Assembly: GCA_016869145.1 (NCBI GenBank) | Contig: VGEU01000003.1 | Span: 1 to 64,000, forward strand | Direction: 5' to 3' | DNA: 64,000 bases | DNA from: Alphaproteobacteria bacterium | GTDB taxonomy: Bacteria > Pseudomonadota > Alphaproteobacteria > MPNO01 > VGEU01 | Part shown: piece after piece, positions 1 to 11,011 of the stretch | How the letters are laid out: the number at the start of each line of letters is the position of its first letter | Numbering within the stretch: the first letter of the stretch is position 1 | Notes under the pieces: model-generated | Seen by the model: the letters and a program-made list of their open reading frames with translations, nothing else | What the model was told of the DNA's origin: nothing | The model's database searches: none | Made by a program: the position numbers and the translations under genes

Positions 1-181
1 GGGTGGTCGGGGCCGGCGTGGGAGCCTCGCGCGCCGCGGGCACTGGGTCGGTCGCCGCGGCGGCGGCCGGACGGGCTTCGGGCGCGGGCGCGAAGCGATC
101 GTTGGGCGTCGCGTCGATCGGCTCGTCGACGCCCGCCTCGACGTAGAGGGCGATGAGTTGGCGTCGTTCGAGATCGTTCAT
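1..181 (-). CDS. N-terminal fragment of a CDS running off the left edge, possibly uracil-DNA glycosylase family
   Basis: Reverse strand reads MNDLERRQLIALYVEAGVDEPIDATPNDRFAP... followed by a Pro/Ala-rich linker, as in alphaproteobacterial UDG N-termini; divergent from ETF-QO. Confidence 0.4.
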   Translation of the reverse strand, partial: MNDLERRQLIALYVEAGVDEPIDATPNDRFAPAPEARPAAAAATDPVPAAREAPTPAPTT

Positions 182-319
182 CGCACGGGCATCGCACGGG
201 GTGACATCGGAAGCCCGCCTGGCCGTCCGGACCCGTCTCTCTAGCACGACCCCCGATTGTCGGACACCCGCCCGCATGGGATAAAGACGCCCCTCGGAAT
301 CGGGACGGCGGGCCGGCAC

Positions 320-1954
320 ATGCAACGCGAGGCGATGGAGTTCGACGTGGTGATCGTGGGCGCGGGCCCGGCCGGCCTCGCCGCGGCCATCCGCCTCAAG
401 CAGCGCGCCGCCGAGGCCGCGCACGAGCTGTCGGTCTGCGTGATCGAGAAGGGATCGGAGGTCGGCGCCCATATCCTGTCGGGCGCGGTGTTCGAGCCGC
501 GGTCCCTGAACGAGCTCCTCCCCGATTGGCGTGACAAGGGAGCGCCGCTGACCACGCCGGCCGCCGAGGACCGGTTCCTGTTCCTGACCGAATCCCGCTC
601 GTTCCGTCTGCCGACCCCGCCGCAGATGAACAACCACGGGAACTACATCATCAGCCTCGGCAATCTGTGCCGTTGGCTAGGCCAGCAGGCGGAAGGGATG
701 GGTGTCGAGATCTACCCGGGCTTCGCCGCCGCCGAGGTCCTCTACGATGAGACCGGCGCCGTCGTCGGTGTCGCAACCGGCGACATGGGGATCGCCAAGG
801 ACGGCACGCAGGGTCCGAACTACACCCCCGGCGTCGAGCTCCGCGCCCGCCAAACGATCTTCGCCGAGGGTTGCCGCGGCTCGCTGACCAAGGGCCTGTT
901 CGAACGCTTCGGGCTTCGCGACGGCGTCGATCCGCAGACCTATGGCCTCGGCATCAAGGAGCTGTGGGAGATCGATCCGGCGAAGCACAAGGCCGGCCTC
1001 GTCGTCCACACCATCGGCTGGCCGATGGACACCGCGACCTATGGCGGCTCTTTCCTCTATCACCTCGAGAACAACCAGGTGGCCGTCGGGTTCGTGGTCG
1101 GGCTCGACTACTGCAATCCGTTCCTCGCGCCGTTCGAGGAGTTCCAGCGCTTCAAGACCCATCCCTCGATCCGCCCCTATTTCGAGGGCGGGCGACGGAT
1201 CGCCTATGGCGCGCGCGCGATCAACGAGGGCGGCTTCCAGGCGATCCCGCGACTGACCATGCCGGGCGCCGTGATCGCCGGCTGCGCCGCGGGTTTCCTC
1301 AACGTGCCCAAGATCAAGGGCTCGCACACGGCGATGAAGACCGGCATGGTCGCCGCCGAATGCGTGTTCGACGCCCTCCGCGAGGACGGCGGCCGGCGCG
1401 AGGTGACCGCCTATCCCGAGGCGCTCCGCCAGACCTGGGTCTGGGACGAACTCTACCGCGTCCGCAACATTCGGCCGTCCTTCCGCAAGGGGCTGGTCGC
1501 CGGCCTCGCCTATGCGGCGATCGACACCTATCTGTTCCGCGGCAAGGCGCCGTGGACCTTCCGCCATCATCCCGATCACGAAAGCCTAACGCCGGCGCGC
1601 GAAGCCAAGCCGATCGCCTATCCCAAGCCCGACGGTCTCGTTTCGTTCGATCGGCTGTCGTCGGTGTTCCTGTCCAACACCAACCACGAGGAGAACCAGC
1701 CGGCGCATTTGACGCTCAAGGACGCGAGCGTGCCGGTCGGCATCAATCTCGCGCTCTACGATGCGCCCGAGCAGCGCTATTGTCCGGCCGGGGTGTACGA
1801 GATCGTGCGCGACGCCGACGGCGGCAACCCCCGGCTCCAGATCAACGCGCAGAACTGCGTCCACTGCAAGACGTGCGACATCAAGGACCCGACGCAGAAC
1901 ATCCACTGGGTCGTGCCCGAGGGCGGCGGCGGTCCCAACTATCCCAATATGTGA
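320..1954 (+). CDS. Electron transfer flavoprotein-ubiquinone oxidoreductase
   Basis: FAD motif [19 protein letters not shown] and C-terminal 4Fe-4S motif [33 protein letters not shown] diagnostic of ETF-QO. Internal ATG preferred over the 257 start. Confidence 0.95.
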   Translation: MQREAMEFDVVIVGAGPAGLAAAIRLKQRAAEAAHELSVCVIEKGSEVGAHILSGAVFEPRSLNELLPDWRDKGAPLTTPAAEDRFLFLTESRSFRLPTPPQMNNHGNYIISLGNLCRWLGQQAEGMGVEIYPGFAAAEVLYDETGAVVGVATGDMGIAKDGTQGPNYTPGVELRARQTIFAEGCRGSLTKGLFERFGLRDGVDPQTYGLGIKELWEIDPAKHKAGLVVHTIGWPMDTATYGGSFLYHLENNQVAVGFVVGLDYCNPFLAPFEEFQRFKTHPSIRPYFEGGRRIAYGARAINEGGFQAIPRLTMPGAVIAGCAAGFLNVPKIKGSHTAMKTGMVAAECVFDALREDGGRREVTAYPEALRQTWVWDELYRVRNIRPSFRKGLVAGLAYAAIDTYLFRGKAPWTFRHHPDHESLTPAREAKPIAYPKPDGLVSFDRLSSVFLSNTNHEENQPAHLTLKDASVPVGINLALYDAPEQRYCPAGVYEIVRDADGGNPRLQINAQNCVHCKTCDIKDPTQNIHWVVPEGGGGPNYPNM

Positions 1955-2097
1955 CCGCACGCCCTTTGTTAACACACGGTTACCACGGGCGCCGTTTGGC
2001 GTCGGGCGGCGGATTGTGCAAGACTGGCCCGCCGGACGTCCCGCGCGGTCAACGCGGCGTTCACGGTCTTCCGCCAGGGTCGAGGGCGGGCGCACAT

Positions 2098-3942
2098 ATG
2101 GAAGCGGAACGGATGAAGCGCGGATCGGTGTCGGAGAAAGGCGCGGTCAGGACGGGCCGTCGCGGCGGCTGGATCGCCGGGTTAGCCGCGATCGCGATCG
2201 TCGCGGGCTGCGCCGACGTCGCCGACCCGCCCGTTCTCACCGCGGCCGCCGACGAGCCGCACGCCGCGCTCAAGGTGAGCGATTTCGATTCCGGTCGCAC
2301 CGCCGCCGGCAACTACCTCGCCGGTCGCCACGCGCAGCGCGTGCGCGATTTCGGTTCGGCCGCCGACTATCTCAACAAGGCGCTGGGTGCCGATCCGGGC
2401 AATGTCGATCTCCTGCGCCGGTCGTATCGCGCCTTGATGGCGGATGGACGGATTGCGGAGGCGACCGTGATCGCGAAGCACCTCCTCGATCAGGACGAGG
2501 CGACGCCGCTCGCGAGCCTCAATCTCATCGTCGGCGACGTGAAGGCGGGGAACTACGCCGCGGCCGAGGCGCGCCTCAAGGACGTCCCGCAGACCGGGCT
2601 CAACTCGTTCATGGTGCCGCTCCTGACGGCATGGGTCCAGGCGGGGCTCGGCAAGAAGGAGGAGGCGCTCCGCGCGCTCGAGCCGCTCGAGAAGCTGTCG
2701 GGCTTCGCGGTCATGCGCCAACTGCACGCCGGTTTCGTCGCCGAGGTTGCCGGCGATCGCGCCGCGGCTGAGAAATCCTACAAGGAGGCCGAGAAGATCT
2801 CGAACGGCGGCACGCTCCGCGTCGTGCAGGCACTCGGCGAGCTCTACGAACGGACCGGCCGGCGCGACGAGGCGAAGGCGCTCTACACCCGCTTCCGCGA
2901 CCAGACGCCGGATGCGACGCTGATGGAGACGGCGCTCGCGCGCGTCGCCGCCGGCACCGCGCCGCCGCTCCTCGTTCCCGGTGCACGCGAGGGCATGGCG
3001 GAGGCGTTCTTCAACGTCGCCGGCACGCTCGTGCAACAGAACTCGCCCGAGATCGCACTGATCTATGGCTGGCTGGTGCTCGATCTCCGCCCCGACTTTC
3101 CGCTCGCCCAGATGATGGTCGCCGGTCTCCTCGAGAACATGGGCCGCCAGGAGGAGGCGATCGAGGTCTTCAAGACCGTCAAGCGCGATTCGCCGTTCGG
3201 CTGGGCGGCGCGCGTTCGGACGGGCGGCGCGCTCAACGAGCTCGAGCGTACCGACGAGGCGATCGCGCTCCTGCGCACGATGGCGGACGAGCAGCCCGGC
3301 CGCATCGAGCCGCTGGTCAACCTGGGCGACATCCTCCGCACCAAGAAGCGCTTCGAGGAGGCGGCGGAGGCCTATGACCAGGCGATCCGCCGCCTGCCGA
3401 CCATCGAACGGCGCCATTGGTCGCTCTTCTATTCGCGCGGCATCGCCTACGAGCGCTCGAAGCAATGGCCGAAGGCCGAGATCGACTTCCTCAAGGCGCT
3501 CGACCTCAGCCCCGACCAGCCCTTCGTCCTCAACTATCTCGGCTATTCGTGGGTCGACCAGGGCCAGCACATCGAGCGGGCGCGCAAGATGATCGAGCGT
3601 GCGGTCGAGCTCCGGCCCAATGACGGCTATATCGTCGACAGCCTCGGCTGGGCGCTCTATCGCATGAACGACTTCGAGGGCGCGGTGACCTATCTCGAGC
3701 GTGCGATCGAGCTGCGCCCGCAGGATCCGACGATCAACGACCACCTCGGCGACGCCTATTGGCGCGTCGGTCGTGTGCTCGAGGCGCGGTTCCAGTGGCA
3801 GCGCGCGCTCACGCTCGAGCCCGAGCCGGACACCGTCGAGCCGCTCAAGCAGAAGCTCGAGCGCGGCCTGCCGCCGGTCGAGCGCGACGGCGCCGCCGCG
3901 CGCCGGGACGCTAGCGAGGACGGCAAGAAGAGCGGGCTTTGA
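2098..3942 (+). CDS. Tetratricopeptide repeat (lipo)protein
   Basis: Lipoprotein-like N-terminus (AIAIVAGCADV) followed by many TPR units (e.g. PFVLNYLGYSWVDQGQHIERARKMIERAVELRPNDGYIVDSLGWALYRM). Start could be 2113. Confidence 0.85.
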   Translation: MEAERMKRGSVSEKGAVRTGRRGGWIAGLAAIAIVAGCADVADPPVLTAAADEPHAALKVSDFDSGRTAAGNYLAGRHAQRVRDFGSAADYLNKALGADPGNVDLLRRSYRALMADGRIAEATVIAKHLLDQDEATPLASLNLIVGDVKAGNYAAAEARLKDVPQTGLNSFMVPLLTAWVQAGLGKKEEALRALEPLEKLSGFAVMRQLHAGFVAEVAGDRAAAEKSYKEAEKISNGGTLRVVQALGELYERTGRRDEAKALYTRFRDQTPDATLMETALARVAAGTAPPLLVPGAREGMAEAFFNVAGTLVQQNSPEIALIYGWLVLDLRPDFPLAQMMVAGLLENMGRQEEAIEVFKTVKRDSPFGWAARVRTGGALNELERTDEAIALLRTMADEQPGRIEPLVNLGDILRTKKRFEEAAEAYDQAIRRLPTIERRHWSLFYSRGIAYERSKQWPKAEIDFLKALDLSPDQPFVLNYLGYSWVDQGQHIERARKMIERAVELRPNDGYIVDSLGWALYRMNDFEGAVTYLERAIELRPQDPTINDHLGDAYWRVGRVLEARFQWQRALTLEPEPDTVEPLKQKLERGLPPVERDGAAARRDASEDGKKSGL

Positions 3943-4841
3943 TCGCGACGTCCGCCGGTCACACGATCCGGCTCGACGCACCCGCCAAGGTCAATCTCTA
4001 TCTCGAGATCGTCGGCCGTCGCGATGACGGCTACCACCTGCTCGACAGTCTTGTCGCGTTCACCGAAACGGGCGATGTCCTCGCGGCGCGCGCCTCGCCC
4101 ACGCTCGGGCTCGCGATCGACGGGCCCTTCGCCGCGGAGTTGGACGCAGGATCCGACAATCTCGTGCTCCGCGCCGCGCGTCTTCTCGCCGATACCGCCG
4201 GCGCTGCGCCCGGCGCGGCTCTCACGCTCACCAAGAACCTCCCGATCGCCTCCGGCATCGGCGGCGGCTCGGCCGATGCCGCCGCAGCGCTCCGTCTCCT
4301 CGAGCTCATCTGGGCCGTCACGCTCGACGACGGCGCACGGCACGGCATCGCGATCGCGCTAGGCGCCGATGTGCCGGTCTGCCTGTTCGGGCGCCCGGCG
4401 CTCGTCTCCGGTATCGGCGAGCGGATCGCGCCCGCTCCCTTGCTGCCGGCGATCGGCGTCGTCCTTGCCAATCCCCGCGTCGCGGTCCCGACACCCGCCG
4501 TCTTCGCGGCGCGGCGGGGACCGTTCGCACCATCGCGCCCCTTAGTCATGGGCGGCGGCGGCGCGGCCGCTCTCCTCGATGCGCTCGCCGATCGCCGGAA
4601 CGATCTGACCGAGGCGGCGATCACGGTCGCGCCGGTCATCGCCGATGTCTTGCGCGCACTCGCGGCGAGCGAGGGCTGCCGGCTCGCGCGTCTCTCTGGA
4701 AGCGGCGCGACATGTTTCGCGCTCTACGATGACGGCCCGGCCGCCGAGCACGCGGCGGCCGCGCTCGCGAAAGCCTTTCCCGCGTGGTGGATCGCGCCGA
4801 CGCGGTTCCGCGATCAGGCGCCGGCGATCGCCCCGTTGTGA
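3939..4841 (+). CDS. ispE: 4-diphosphocytidyl-2-C-methyl-D-erythritol kinase
   Basis: APAKVNLYLEIVGRRDDGYHLLDSL and GHMP motif LPIASGIGGGSADAAAAL; TTG start overlapping the upstream stop. Confidence 0.92.
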   Translation: MIATSAGHTIRLDAPAKVNLYLEIVGRRDDGYHLLDSLVAFTETGDVLAARASPTLGLAIDGPFAAELDAGSDNLVLRAARLLADTAGAAPGAALTLTKNLPIASGIGGGSADAAAALRLLELIWAVTLDDGARHGIAIALGADVPVCLFGRPALVSGIGERIAPAPLLPAIGVVLANPRVAVPTPAVFAARRGPFAPSRPLVMGGGGAAALLDALADRRNDLTEAAITVAPVIADVLRALAASEGCRLARLSGSGATCFALYDDGPAAEHAAAALAKAFPAWWIAPTRFRDQAPAIAPL

Positions 4842-4848
4842 CGGGTCG

Positions 4849-5478
4849 TCACCGCGACGTCGAGGCCGCGCCGGCGACGGCCTCGAGCTCGGCCAGGAGC
4901 GCCGCCGTCGGGCGGCCGTCGACGTCGAGGCCGGCATAGCGCTGGAAGGTCTCGATCGCGCGCCGCGTGTCGGCGCGGAGCCGCCCGTCGGCCGGCCCGG
5001 GATCGAGGCGGAGCGCTGTCAGAAGCGTCTGGATGCGGGCGAGCGTCGGGTCCGGCACCGGCGCCGACGCGCCCGGACGCCCGTACTGCCAGACGAACCC
5101 GAAGCCGAGCGCGAGTCCGACGACGAGGCCGGCCGCGATGCGGAGCCACGCGCGGGCACGCCGGCGCGCTCCGCGCGAGACGAGCGCGCTCGGTGGTGCG
5201 GGCGGGACGTCGACAATCGCGTGACCAGCGGCCGCCGATCCGTGGGTGGCGGTATTGGTGACGGTCGCGGTCTCGCGCATCGACGCGGCGCGGCGAATCG
5301 TCTGGTCGATCCACTGGCCGACCGGCATGCCCGCCGCCCTCGCTGCGGCGCGCGCGATCTCGCGCGTGGCCTCGTCGATGCCCTTGACGCTCCACGGCCC
5401 GGGCGCACCGGCGCCCGGGTCGATCTCCTCGGCCGTCTCGGGCGCGGCTGCCGCGGCCGTCGGGGCGTTGTCACGCAT
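4849..5478 (-). CDS. Peptidoglycan-binding-domain protein with PodJ-like N-terminal motif and one TM segment
   Basis: N-term PWSVKGIDEATREIARAAARAAGMPVGQWIDQTIRRAA; TM segment; C-term LDPGPADGRLRADTRRAIETFQRYAGLDVDGRPTAALLAEL resembles PG_binding_1. Confidence 0.7.
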   Translation of the reverse strand: MRDNAPTAAAAAPETAEEIDPGAGAPGPWSVKGIDEATREIARAAARAAGMPVGQWIDQTIRRAASMRETATVTNTATHGSAAAGHAIVDVPPAPPSALVSRGARRRARAWLRIAAGLVVGLALGFGFVWQYGRPGASAPVPDPTLARIQTLLTALRLDPGPADGRLRADTRRAIETFQRYAGLDVDGRPTAALLAELEAVAGAASTSR

Positions 5479-5490
5479 CGGTTCGGCGCG

Positions 5491-5832
5491 TCACCGTTGC
5501 GCGGCGAAGGGTCGGTCGATCGCGATGCGGCGTGTCGCGGGTGCGGGACTCTCGGTCTCGAGCGCGGCGAGGTTCGCGAGACGATGGTGGAGGGCGGAGA
5601 CCTCGGCCCGGAGTTGCGCGATCTCGCGGTCCTTCGCTTCATCGCTCTCCGGCAGCGACGAAGGACCGACCGTTTGCGCCGTGTCCGGGATCGCGGCGTC
5701 GGCGGCGGCGTCGCGGATCGCGGCCGTGAGCCAGGCGCCGACCGTCATGCCGAGCGCTTCCGCCTCGCGGCGCGCGATCTGGCGTGAATCGACGCTCACG
5801 CCCTTAAGACTCCATGGCAGCGTCGTCGACAT
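5491..5832 (-). CDS. Small protein sharing the PodJ-like N-terminal motif, plus coiled coil
   Basis: LPWSLKGVSVDSRQIARREAEALGMTVGAWLTAAIRDAA matches the neighbouring gene's motif; C-term heptad-like LRAEVSALHHRLANL. Confidence 0.6.
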   Translation of the reverse strand: MSTTLPWSLKGVSVDSRQIARREAEALGMTVGAWLTAAIRDAAADAAIPDTAQTVGPSSLPESDEAKDREIAQLRAEVSALHHRLANLAALETESPAPATRRIAIDRPFAAQR

Positions 5833-5943
5833 CGCAGAGGCCCCCAACCGCGCGGTCGGCGCACTATAACGGCGCCGCTCCGGGGTGTTAAGGCGCCCGT
5901 TGCGGGCGTTCCGGATTGTTCCTATTTTGCCACGGCGTTCGCG

Positions 5944-6017
5944 TGGGGCGTGGCCAAGCGGTAAGGCAACGGGTTTTGGTCCCGTGACCCCAGGTTCGAA
6001 TCCTGGCGCCCCAGCCA
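5944..6017 (+). tRNA. tRNA-Gln(TTG)
   Basis: TGGGGCG...CGCCCCA acceptor stem, anticodon loop TTTTGGT, T-loop GGTTCGAATCC, encoded CCA. Confidence 0.95.
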
Positions 6018-6038
6018 GCGCGCCGCGCCCGAGGAGCG

Positions 6039-6263
6039 ATGACCAGAACGCTTGACACCAAGGGTCTCAAATGTCCGCTGCCGGTGCTCCGGGCGAAGAA
6101 GGCGCTGCGCGATCATCCGCCCGGGGCGCTCCTCGTCGTCGAGGCCACCGACGCCGCCGCGCGTCGTGATTTCGAGGCGTTCTGCCGCGAAGCCGGTCAT
6201 GACTTCGTCGGCGTCGAGGAGAGCGCCGGCATCCTCACGATAACGATCCGAAAAGGCGCCTGA
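6039..6263 (+). CDS. TusA-family sulfurtransferase
   Basis: LDTKGLKCPLPVLRAKKAL (CPxP motif), 74 aa. Confidence 0.9.
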   Translation: MTRTLDTKGLKCPLPVLRAKKALRDHPPGALLVVEATDAAARRDFEAFCREAGHDFVGVEESAGILTITIRKGA

Positions 6264-6284
6264 CGCCGCACCAGGGAGACCGCG

Positions 6285-7364
6285 ATGGACTTCGGCTATT
6301 TCACGCTGAGCGACAACTACTACCGCGGCAACACGCGATCGGCGAACAGCTACATCGCCGACATCACCGCGGAGGCCGTCTACGCCGAGAAGGTCGGCAT
6401 GCACTCGGCGTGGATCGGCGAGCACCATTTCTCGACGCTCGGCGTGCTGTCCTGTCCCGACATCGTGCTCGCCTATGTCGCGGCGCAGACCCGGCGCATC
6501 CGGCTCGCGCCCGCGGTCACCGTGTTGCCGCTCCATCACCCGATCCGCCTCGCCGAGCAGTGGGCGACGCTCGATCTACTGTCCGGCGGCCGGGTCGACT
6601 TCGCCTGCGGGCGCGGCTACGACCGGCGCGAGTACGCGCCGTTCAAGGCGCCCTACGAGGATTCGACCGGCGCGTTCACCGAATCGCTCCAGGCGATCGA
6701 GCGGCTGTGGAAGGACCCGACGCCCTACACCCATCGCGGCAAGTACTGGCAGTTCGACGACATCTCGATCACGCCGCGCCCGGTGCAGCAGCCGGTGCCG
6801 GTCTACCTCGCCTGCTTCTCGCGCCGGACGGTCGAGCTCGCCGCCCGGCTCGGCCATAACGTGATCGTCGCGCCCTTCGCCGTCGCCATGGCGTTCGGCA
6901 GCCTCGCCAACTTCGCCCGCCTCTACCGCGAGGAGTGCGAGCGGCACGGCAACAAGCCCGGCAAGCTGATGTGCAGCTATTTCATCCACTTCGCCGACGA
7001 CGCCGAATCCGACCGCCTCGGACGCGAACGCCAGCTCCGCTACTTCCAGGAATGCTGCGTCGATGCGCTGCCGCAGGATCTCAAGACAGCGCCGCCGACG
7101 CTCGCCTATTTCGTCGGCATGGTGCAGACCATGAAGGCGATGAAGCCCGCCGATCTCACCGACAAGTCGGTCTTGATGGGCCGCGCCGCCGACATCATCG
7201 AGAGCATCCAGAAGGCGGCGGACGCGGGTTTCGACGAGATCATACTCTATTTCGGCGTCGGGCTGAAACCGCACGCCCAGGTGAAGGAGGAGATGGCCCG
7301 CTTCATGGCAGAGGTGGCCCCCGCCTTCGACGGCGCGCACACGCGTCTCCGCGCGACGGGCTGA
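6285..7364 (+). CDS. LLM class flavin-dependent oxidoreductase
   Basis: Luciferase-like: SAWIGEHHFSTLG, LAPAVTVLPLHHPIRLAEQWATLDLLSGGRVDFACGRGY. Confidence 0.88.
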   Translation: MDFGYFTLSDNYYRGNTRSANSYIADITAEAVYAEKVGMHSAWIGEHHFSTLGVLSCPDIVLAYVAAQTRRIRLAPAVTVLPLHHPIRLAEQWATLDLLSGGRVDFACGRGYDRREYAPFKAPYEDSTGAFTESLQAIERLWKDPTPYTHRGKYWQFDDISITPRPVQQPVPVYLACFSRRTVELAARLGHNVIVAPFAVAMAFGSLANFARLYREECERHGNKPGKLMCSYFIHFADDAESDRLGRERQLRYFQECCVDALPQDLKTAPPTLAYFVGMVQTMKAMKPADLTDKSVLMGRAADIIESIQKAADAGFDEIILYFGVGLKPHAQVKEEMARFMAEVAPAFDGAHTRLRATG

Positions 7365-7368
7365 ACGC

Positions 7369-8864
7369 CTAGCGCTCCGCCGCCAGACGAAGCCCGCGCG
7401 GCACGAGGCGTCGCTCGGCCGCATCAAAGGCGCCCTGGACGATAAGCGCGAGCAGCGCGGCCGGAACCGCGCCCTCGAGGATGAGCGCGGTGTCGTCGAG
7501 ACGGATGCCGGTCAGGATCGGCTGTCCATAGCCGCCGGCTCCGATCAACGCGCCGAGAGTCGCCGTCCCGACATTGATCACGGCCGAGGTCTTGATCCCG
7601 GCGAGGATCGCGCGCGAGGCGATCGGAAGCTCGACGAGCCGGAGCCGCGCGCGTGGCGAGAGCCCCATGGCTTGCGCCGATTCGGCGAGCGGCCCCGGCA
7701 CGTCGGTGATGCCGGCGTGGGTGTTCCGGACGATCGGCAGGAGGCTGTAGAGGAAGAGGGCGACGATCGCCGGGCCCGCACCGATCCCGAACACGGGGAT
7801 CATGAAAACGAGGAGCGCGAGCGAGGGCACCGTCTGCACGACGCCAACGACGGCGAGGATCGCCTGGCCGAGGCGCGCGAGCCGCGCGGCGAGGATGCCG
7901 AGCGGGATCGCGACGATGATCGCGGCGGCGAGCGACACGGCGACGAGGCCGAGATGCTCGAGCGTGCGCTCCCAGAGCCGTCGCACGAGCTCTTGCTCGG
8001 TGATCTCGGCGCGAATGCGGAAGCTCGCCGCCACGAAGTCGGCGGCGATCCGCGCCTCGGCGACCCGCTCGATCTTAGCCTTTGCGTTGAGCCGGGCCAT
8101 CGTCGTCTCGTCGATGCGCCCGGCGAGACGGTCGAGCGCGGATACGACGCCGGGCGCGCGGTCGCGGAGGTCGAGCCGGTAGACGACGAGCGCGCCGTAA
8201 TGCGGGAAATGGCCGCGATCGTCGGCGAGCACGCGAAGCCCGTAATAGGCGATCTCGGCGTCGGTCGTGTAGACGTCGATCGCGTCGATGTCGCCGGCGG
8301 CGAGCCCGCGATAGGCGAGATCGTGATCGAGCCCGCGCACATCGGCTTGCGGCAGACCGTAGCGGGCGCGGAGCGCCGGCCAGCCATCGGCGCGGTTGAG
8401 GAACTCCTCGCTGAAGCGGATGCGGAGCGCGGGATGGCGGATGAGATCGGAGATCGCCCGCGCGCCGAGCCGCTCGGCGGTCGCCGGCATCACGGCGATC
8501 GCGTAGGTATTGTTGAAGCCGAGCGGGCGGGTCATGCCGATGCCTTCGGCGGCGAGCGCGGCGGCGAGTGCCGCATCGTCGGCCGCTACGCGTCCGCCCA
8601 GGATCTCCTGCACGAGCGTGCCGGAGTACTCGACATAAAGATCGATCTCGCCCGCCTTGAGCGCCTGCCACAGGATGCGCGTGCCGCCGAGCTCGCGTCG
8701 ATGGGTCGCGCGAGCGCCGGCGTCCACGGCGAGGCGGACCGCGATCTCGCCGAGGATCACGGATTCGGTGAACTTCTTCGAGCCCACGCGCAGCTCGGGT
8801 GCCGCCGCCATCGCCGGCAGCGCCAGCGCGATCGCGACCAGGAGCGCGAGGAGGACCCGACGCA

Positions 8865-8868
<4 letters not shown>
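7369..8868 (-). CDS. Betaine/choline-type ABC transporter, fused substrate-binding (N-term) and permease (C-term) protein
   Basis: Signal peptide, then OpuAC-like VGSKKFTESVILGEI...GEIDLYVEYSGT, then permease EAA-like region and TM segments. Confidence 0.85.
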
Positions 8869-9623
<755 letters not shown>

Positions 9624-9698
9624 GAGAACCGATCGGGCCGCGTCGCACAACCTCCACCGGCCGCCTGCCTTGCCGCTGCGCTCGAAACCTGATAGCGC

Positions 9699-10931
9699 AT
9701 GCCGGCGGGCCGCGGTGCAGCGCGCGCCCAGGCGAAGGGTTCGATGGCGGCGACGGTCCTTACCCGCGGGCGGCAGGCGCAGGCGATCGGGACGATCGCC
9801 GTCGCCCATGCGCTCAGCCACTTCTATCTCTTGAGTTTGCCGCCGCTGTTTCCGCTCCTCAGGGCCGACCTCGACGTCGATTTCGCGGCCCTCGGCCTCA
9901 TCATCACCGTCTACAACATCTCGACCGGCGTGCTGCAGACGCCGGTCGGGCTTCTCGTCGACCGGATCGGCGCGCGCCGGGTGCTGGTCGGGGGTCTCTT
10001 CCTCAACGCCGCGGCGGTCGCCGCCGCGGGCTTCGCCGATTCGTTCTGGGATCTTCTGATCCTCTACTTCATCGCCGGCGCGGGGAACAGCGTGTTCCAC
10101 CCCGCCGACTACGTGATCCTGTCGGCCTCGATCCAGAAGGATCGGCTGGGACGCGCCTTCAGCCTGCACACGCTCGGCGGATCGGCCGGCTTCGCGGTGG
10201 CGCCGGCGATCATGCATTTTCTCGCCGATTACACCAATTGGCGCACGGCGCTTCTGATCGTCGGTCTCGCCGGCACGGTGCTCGCGGTTCTGATCTTCCT
10301 CATGAGCGGCACCATCCGCGATACCGCGGCGCGCAAGAAAAACGGTGAGAACGGCCTCACCTGGCGCCTTCTCTTCTCGCGCCGGGTTCTCCCGTTCTTC
10401 TTCTTCTTCGTCGTGCTCGCCGCTGCCGGCGTCGGCATCCAGTCCTTCGGCGTCGTCGCGCTGGTCGATCTCTATGGCGCCTCTCTCGGGGTCGCCAACT
10501 CGGTGCTGACGGTGTTCCTCGTCCTGTCGGCGCTCGGCGTCTTCCTCGGCGGCTTCTACGCCGACAAGACCAAGCGCCCCGACCTGATCCTCCTGGTCGC
10601 GTTCCTGGTCTGCGCCCTGCTGATGGCCCTGATCGGCACCGGCGCCTTGCCGCTCTGGCTTCTCGTCGGCGCGATGGCGCTGACCGGCTTCCTCCGCGGC
10701 TTCGTCAATCCGCCGCGCGACATCATGCTCCGCAACATGACGCCCGATCATCTGGTCGGGATCGTGTTCGCCTTCGTCACCACAGGCTTCGCGGCGGGCC
10801 AGGCGGTGATGCCCGTCGTCTACGGCACGTTCATGGATACCGGTGATCCCGCGTCCGTGTTCTGGATCGCGGCCCTCTGCTATCTCCTGGTCGTGCCGAT
10901 GGTGTTCGTCGCCCGGCCGCGGGCGCGATAG
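9699..10931 (+). CDS. MFS transporter
   Basis: 12-TM-like hydrophobic protein; GLLVDRIGARRVLVGGLFLN motif; start may be 9744. Confidence 0.85.
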   Translation: MPAGRGAARAQAKGSMAATVLTRGRQAQAIGTIAVAHALSHFYLLSLPPLFPLLRADLDVDFAALGLIITVYNISTGVLQTPVGLLVDRIGARRVLVGGLFLNAAAVAAAGFADSFWDLLILYFIAGAGNSVFHPADYVILSASIQKDRLGRAFSLHTLGGSAGFAVAPAIMHFLADYTNWRTALLIVGLAGTVLAVLIFLMSGTIRDTAARKKNGENGLTWRLLFSRRVLPFFFFFVVLAAAGVGIQSFGVVALVDLYGASLGVANSVLTVFLVLSALGVFLGGFYADKTKRPDLILLVAFLVCALLMALIGTGALPLWLLVGAMALTGFLRGFVNPPRDIMLRNMTPDHLVGIVFAFVTTGFAAGQAVMPVVYGTFMDTGDPASVFWIAALCYLLVVPMVFVARPRAR

Positions 10932-11011
10932 GCTTCACGTTCGCTTTATCGGCCTTCCGCCCGCCGTGCCGGCTCCTATCTGAGCGGGGGTGACGGACAA
11001 GGAGACGGCCG

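Noticed and set aside
2182-3981. 599-aa minus-strand ORF opposite the TPR gene
   Set aside because: Antisense of TPR repeats; composition typical of spurious high-GC ORFs.
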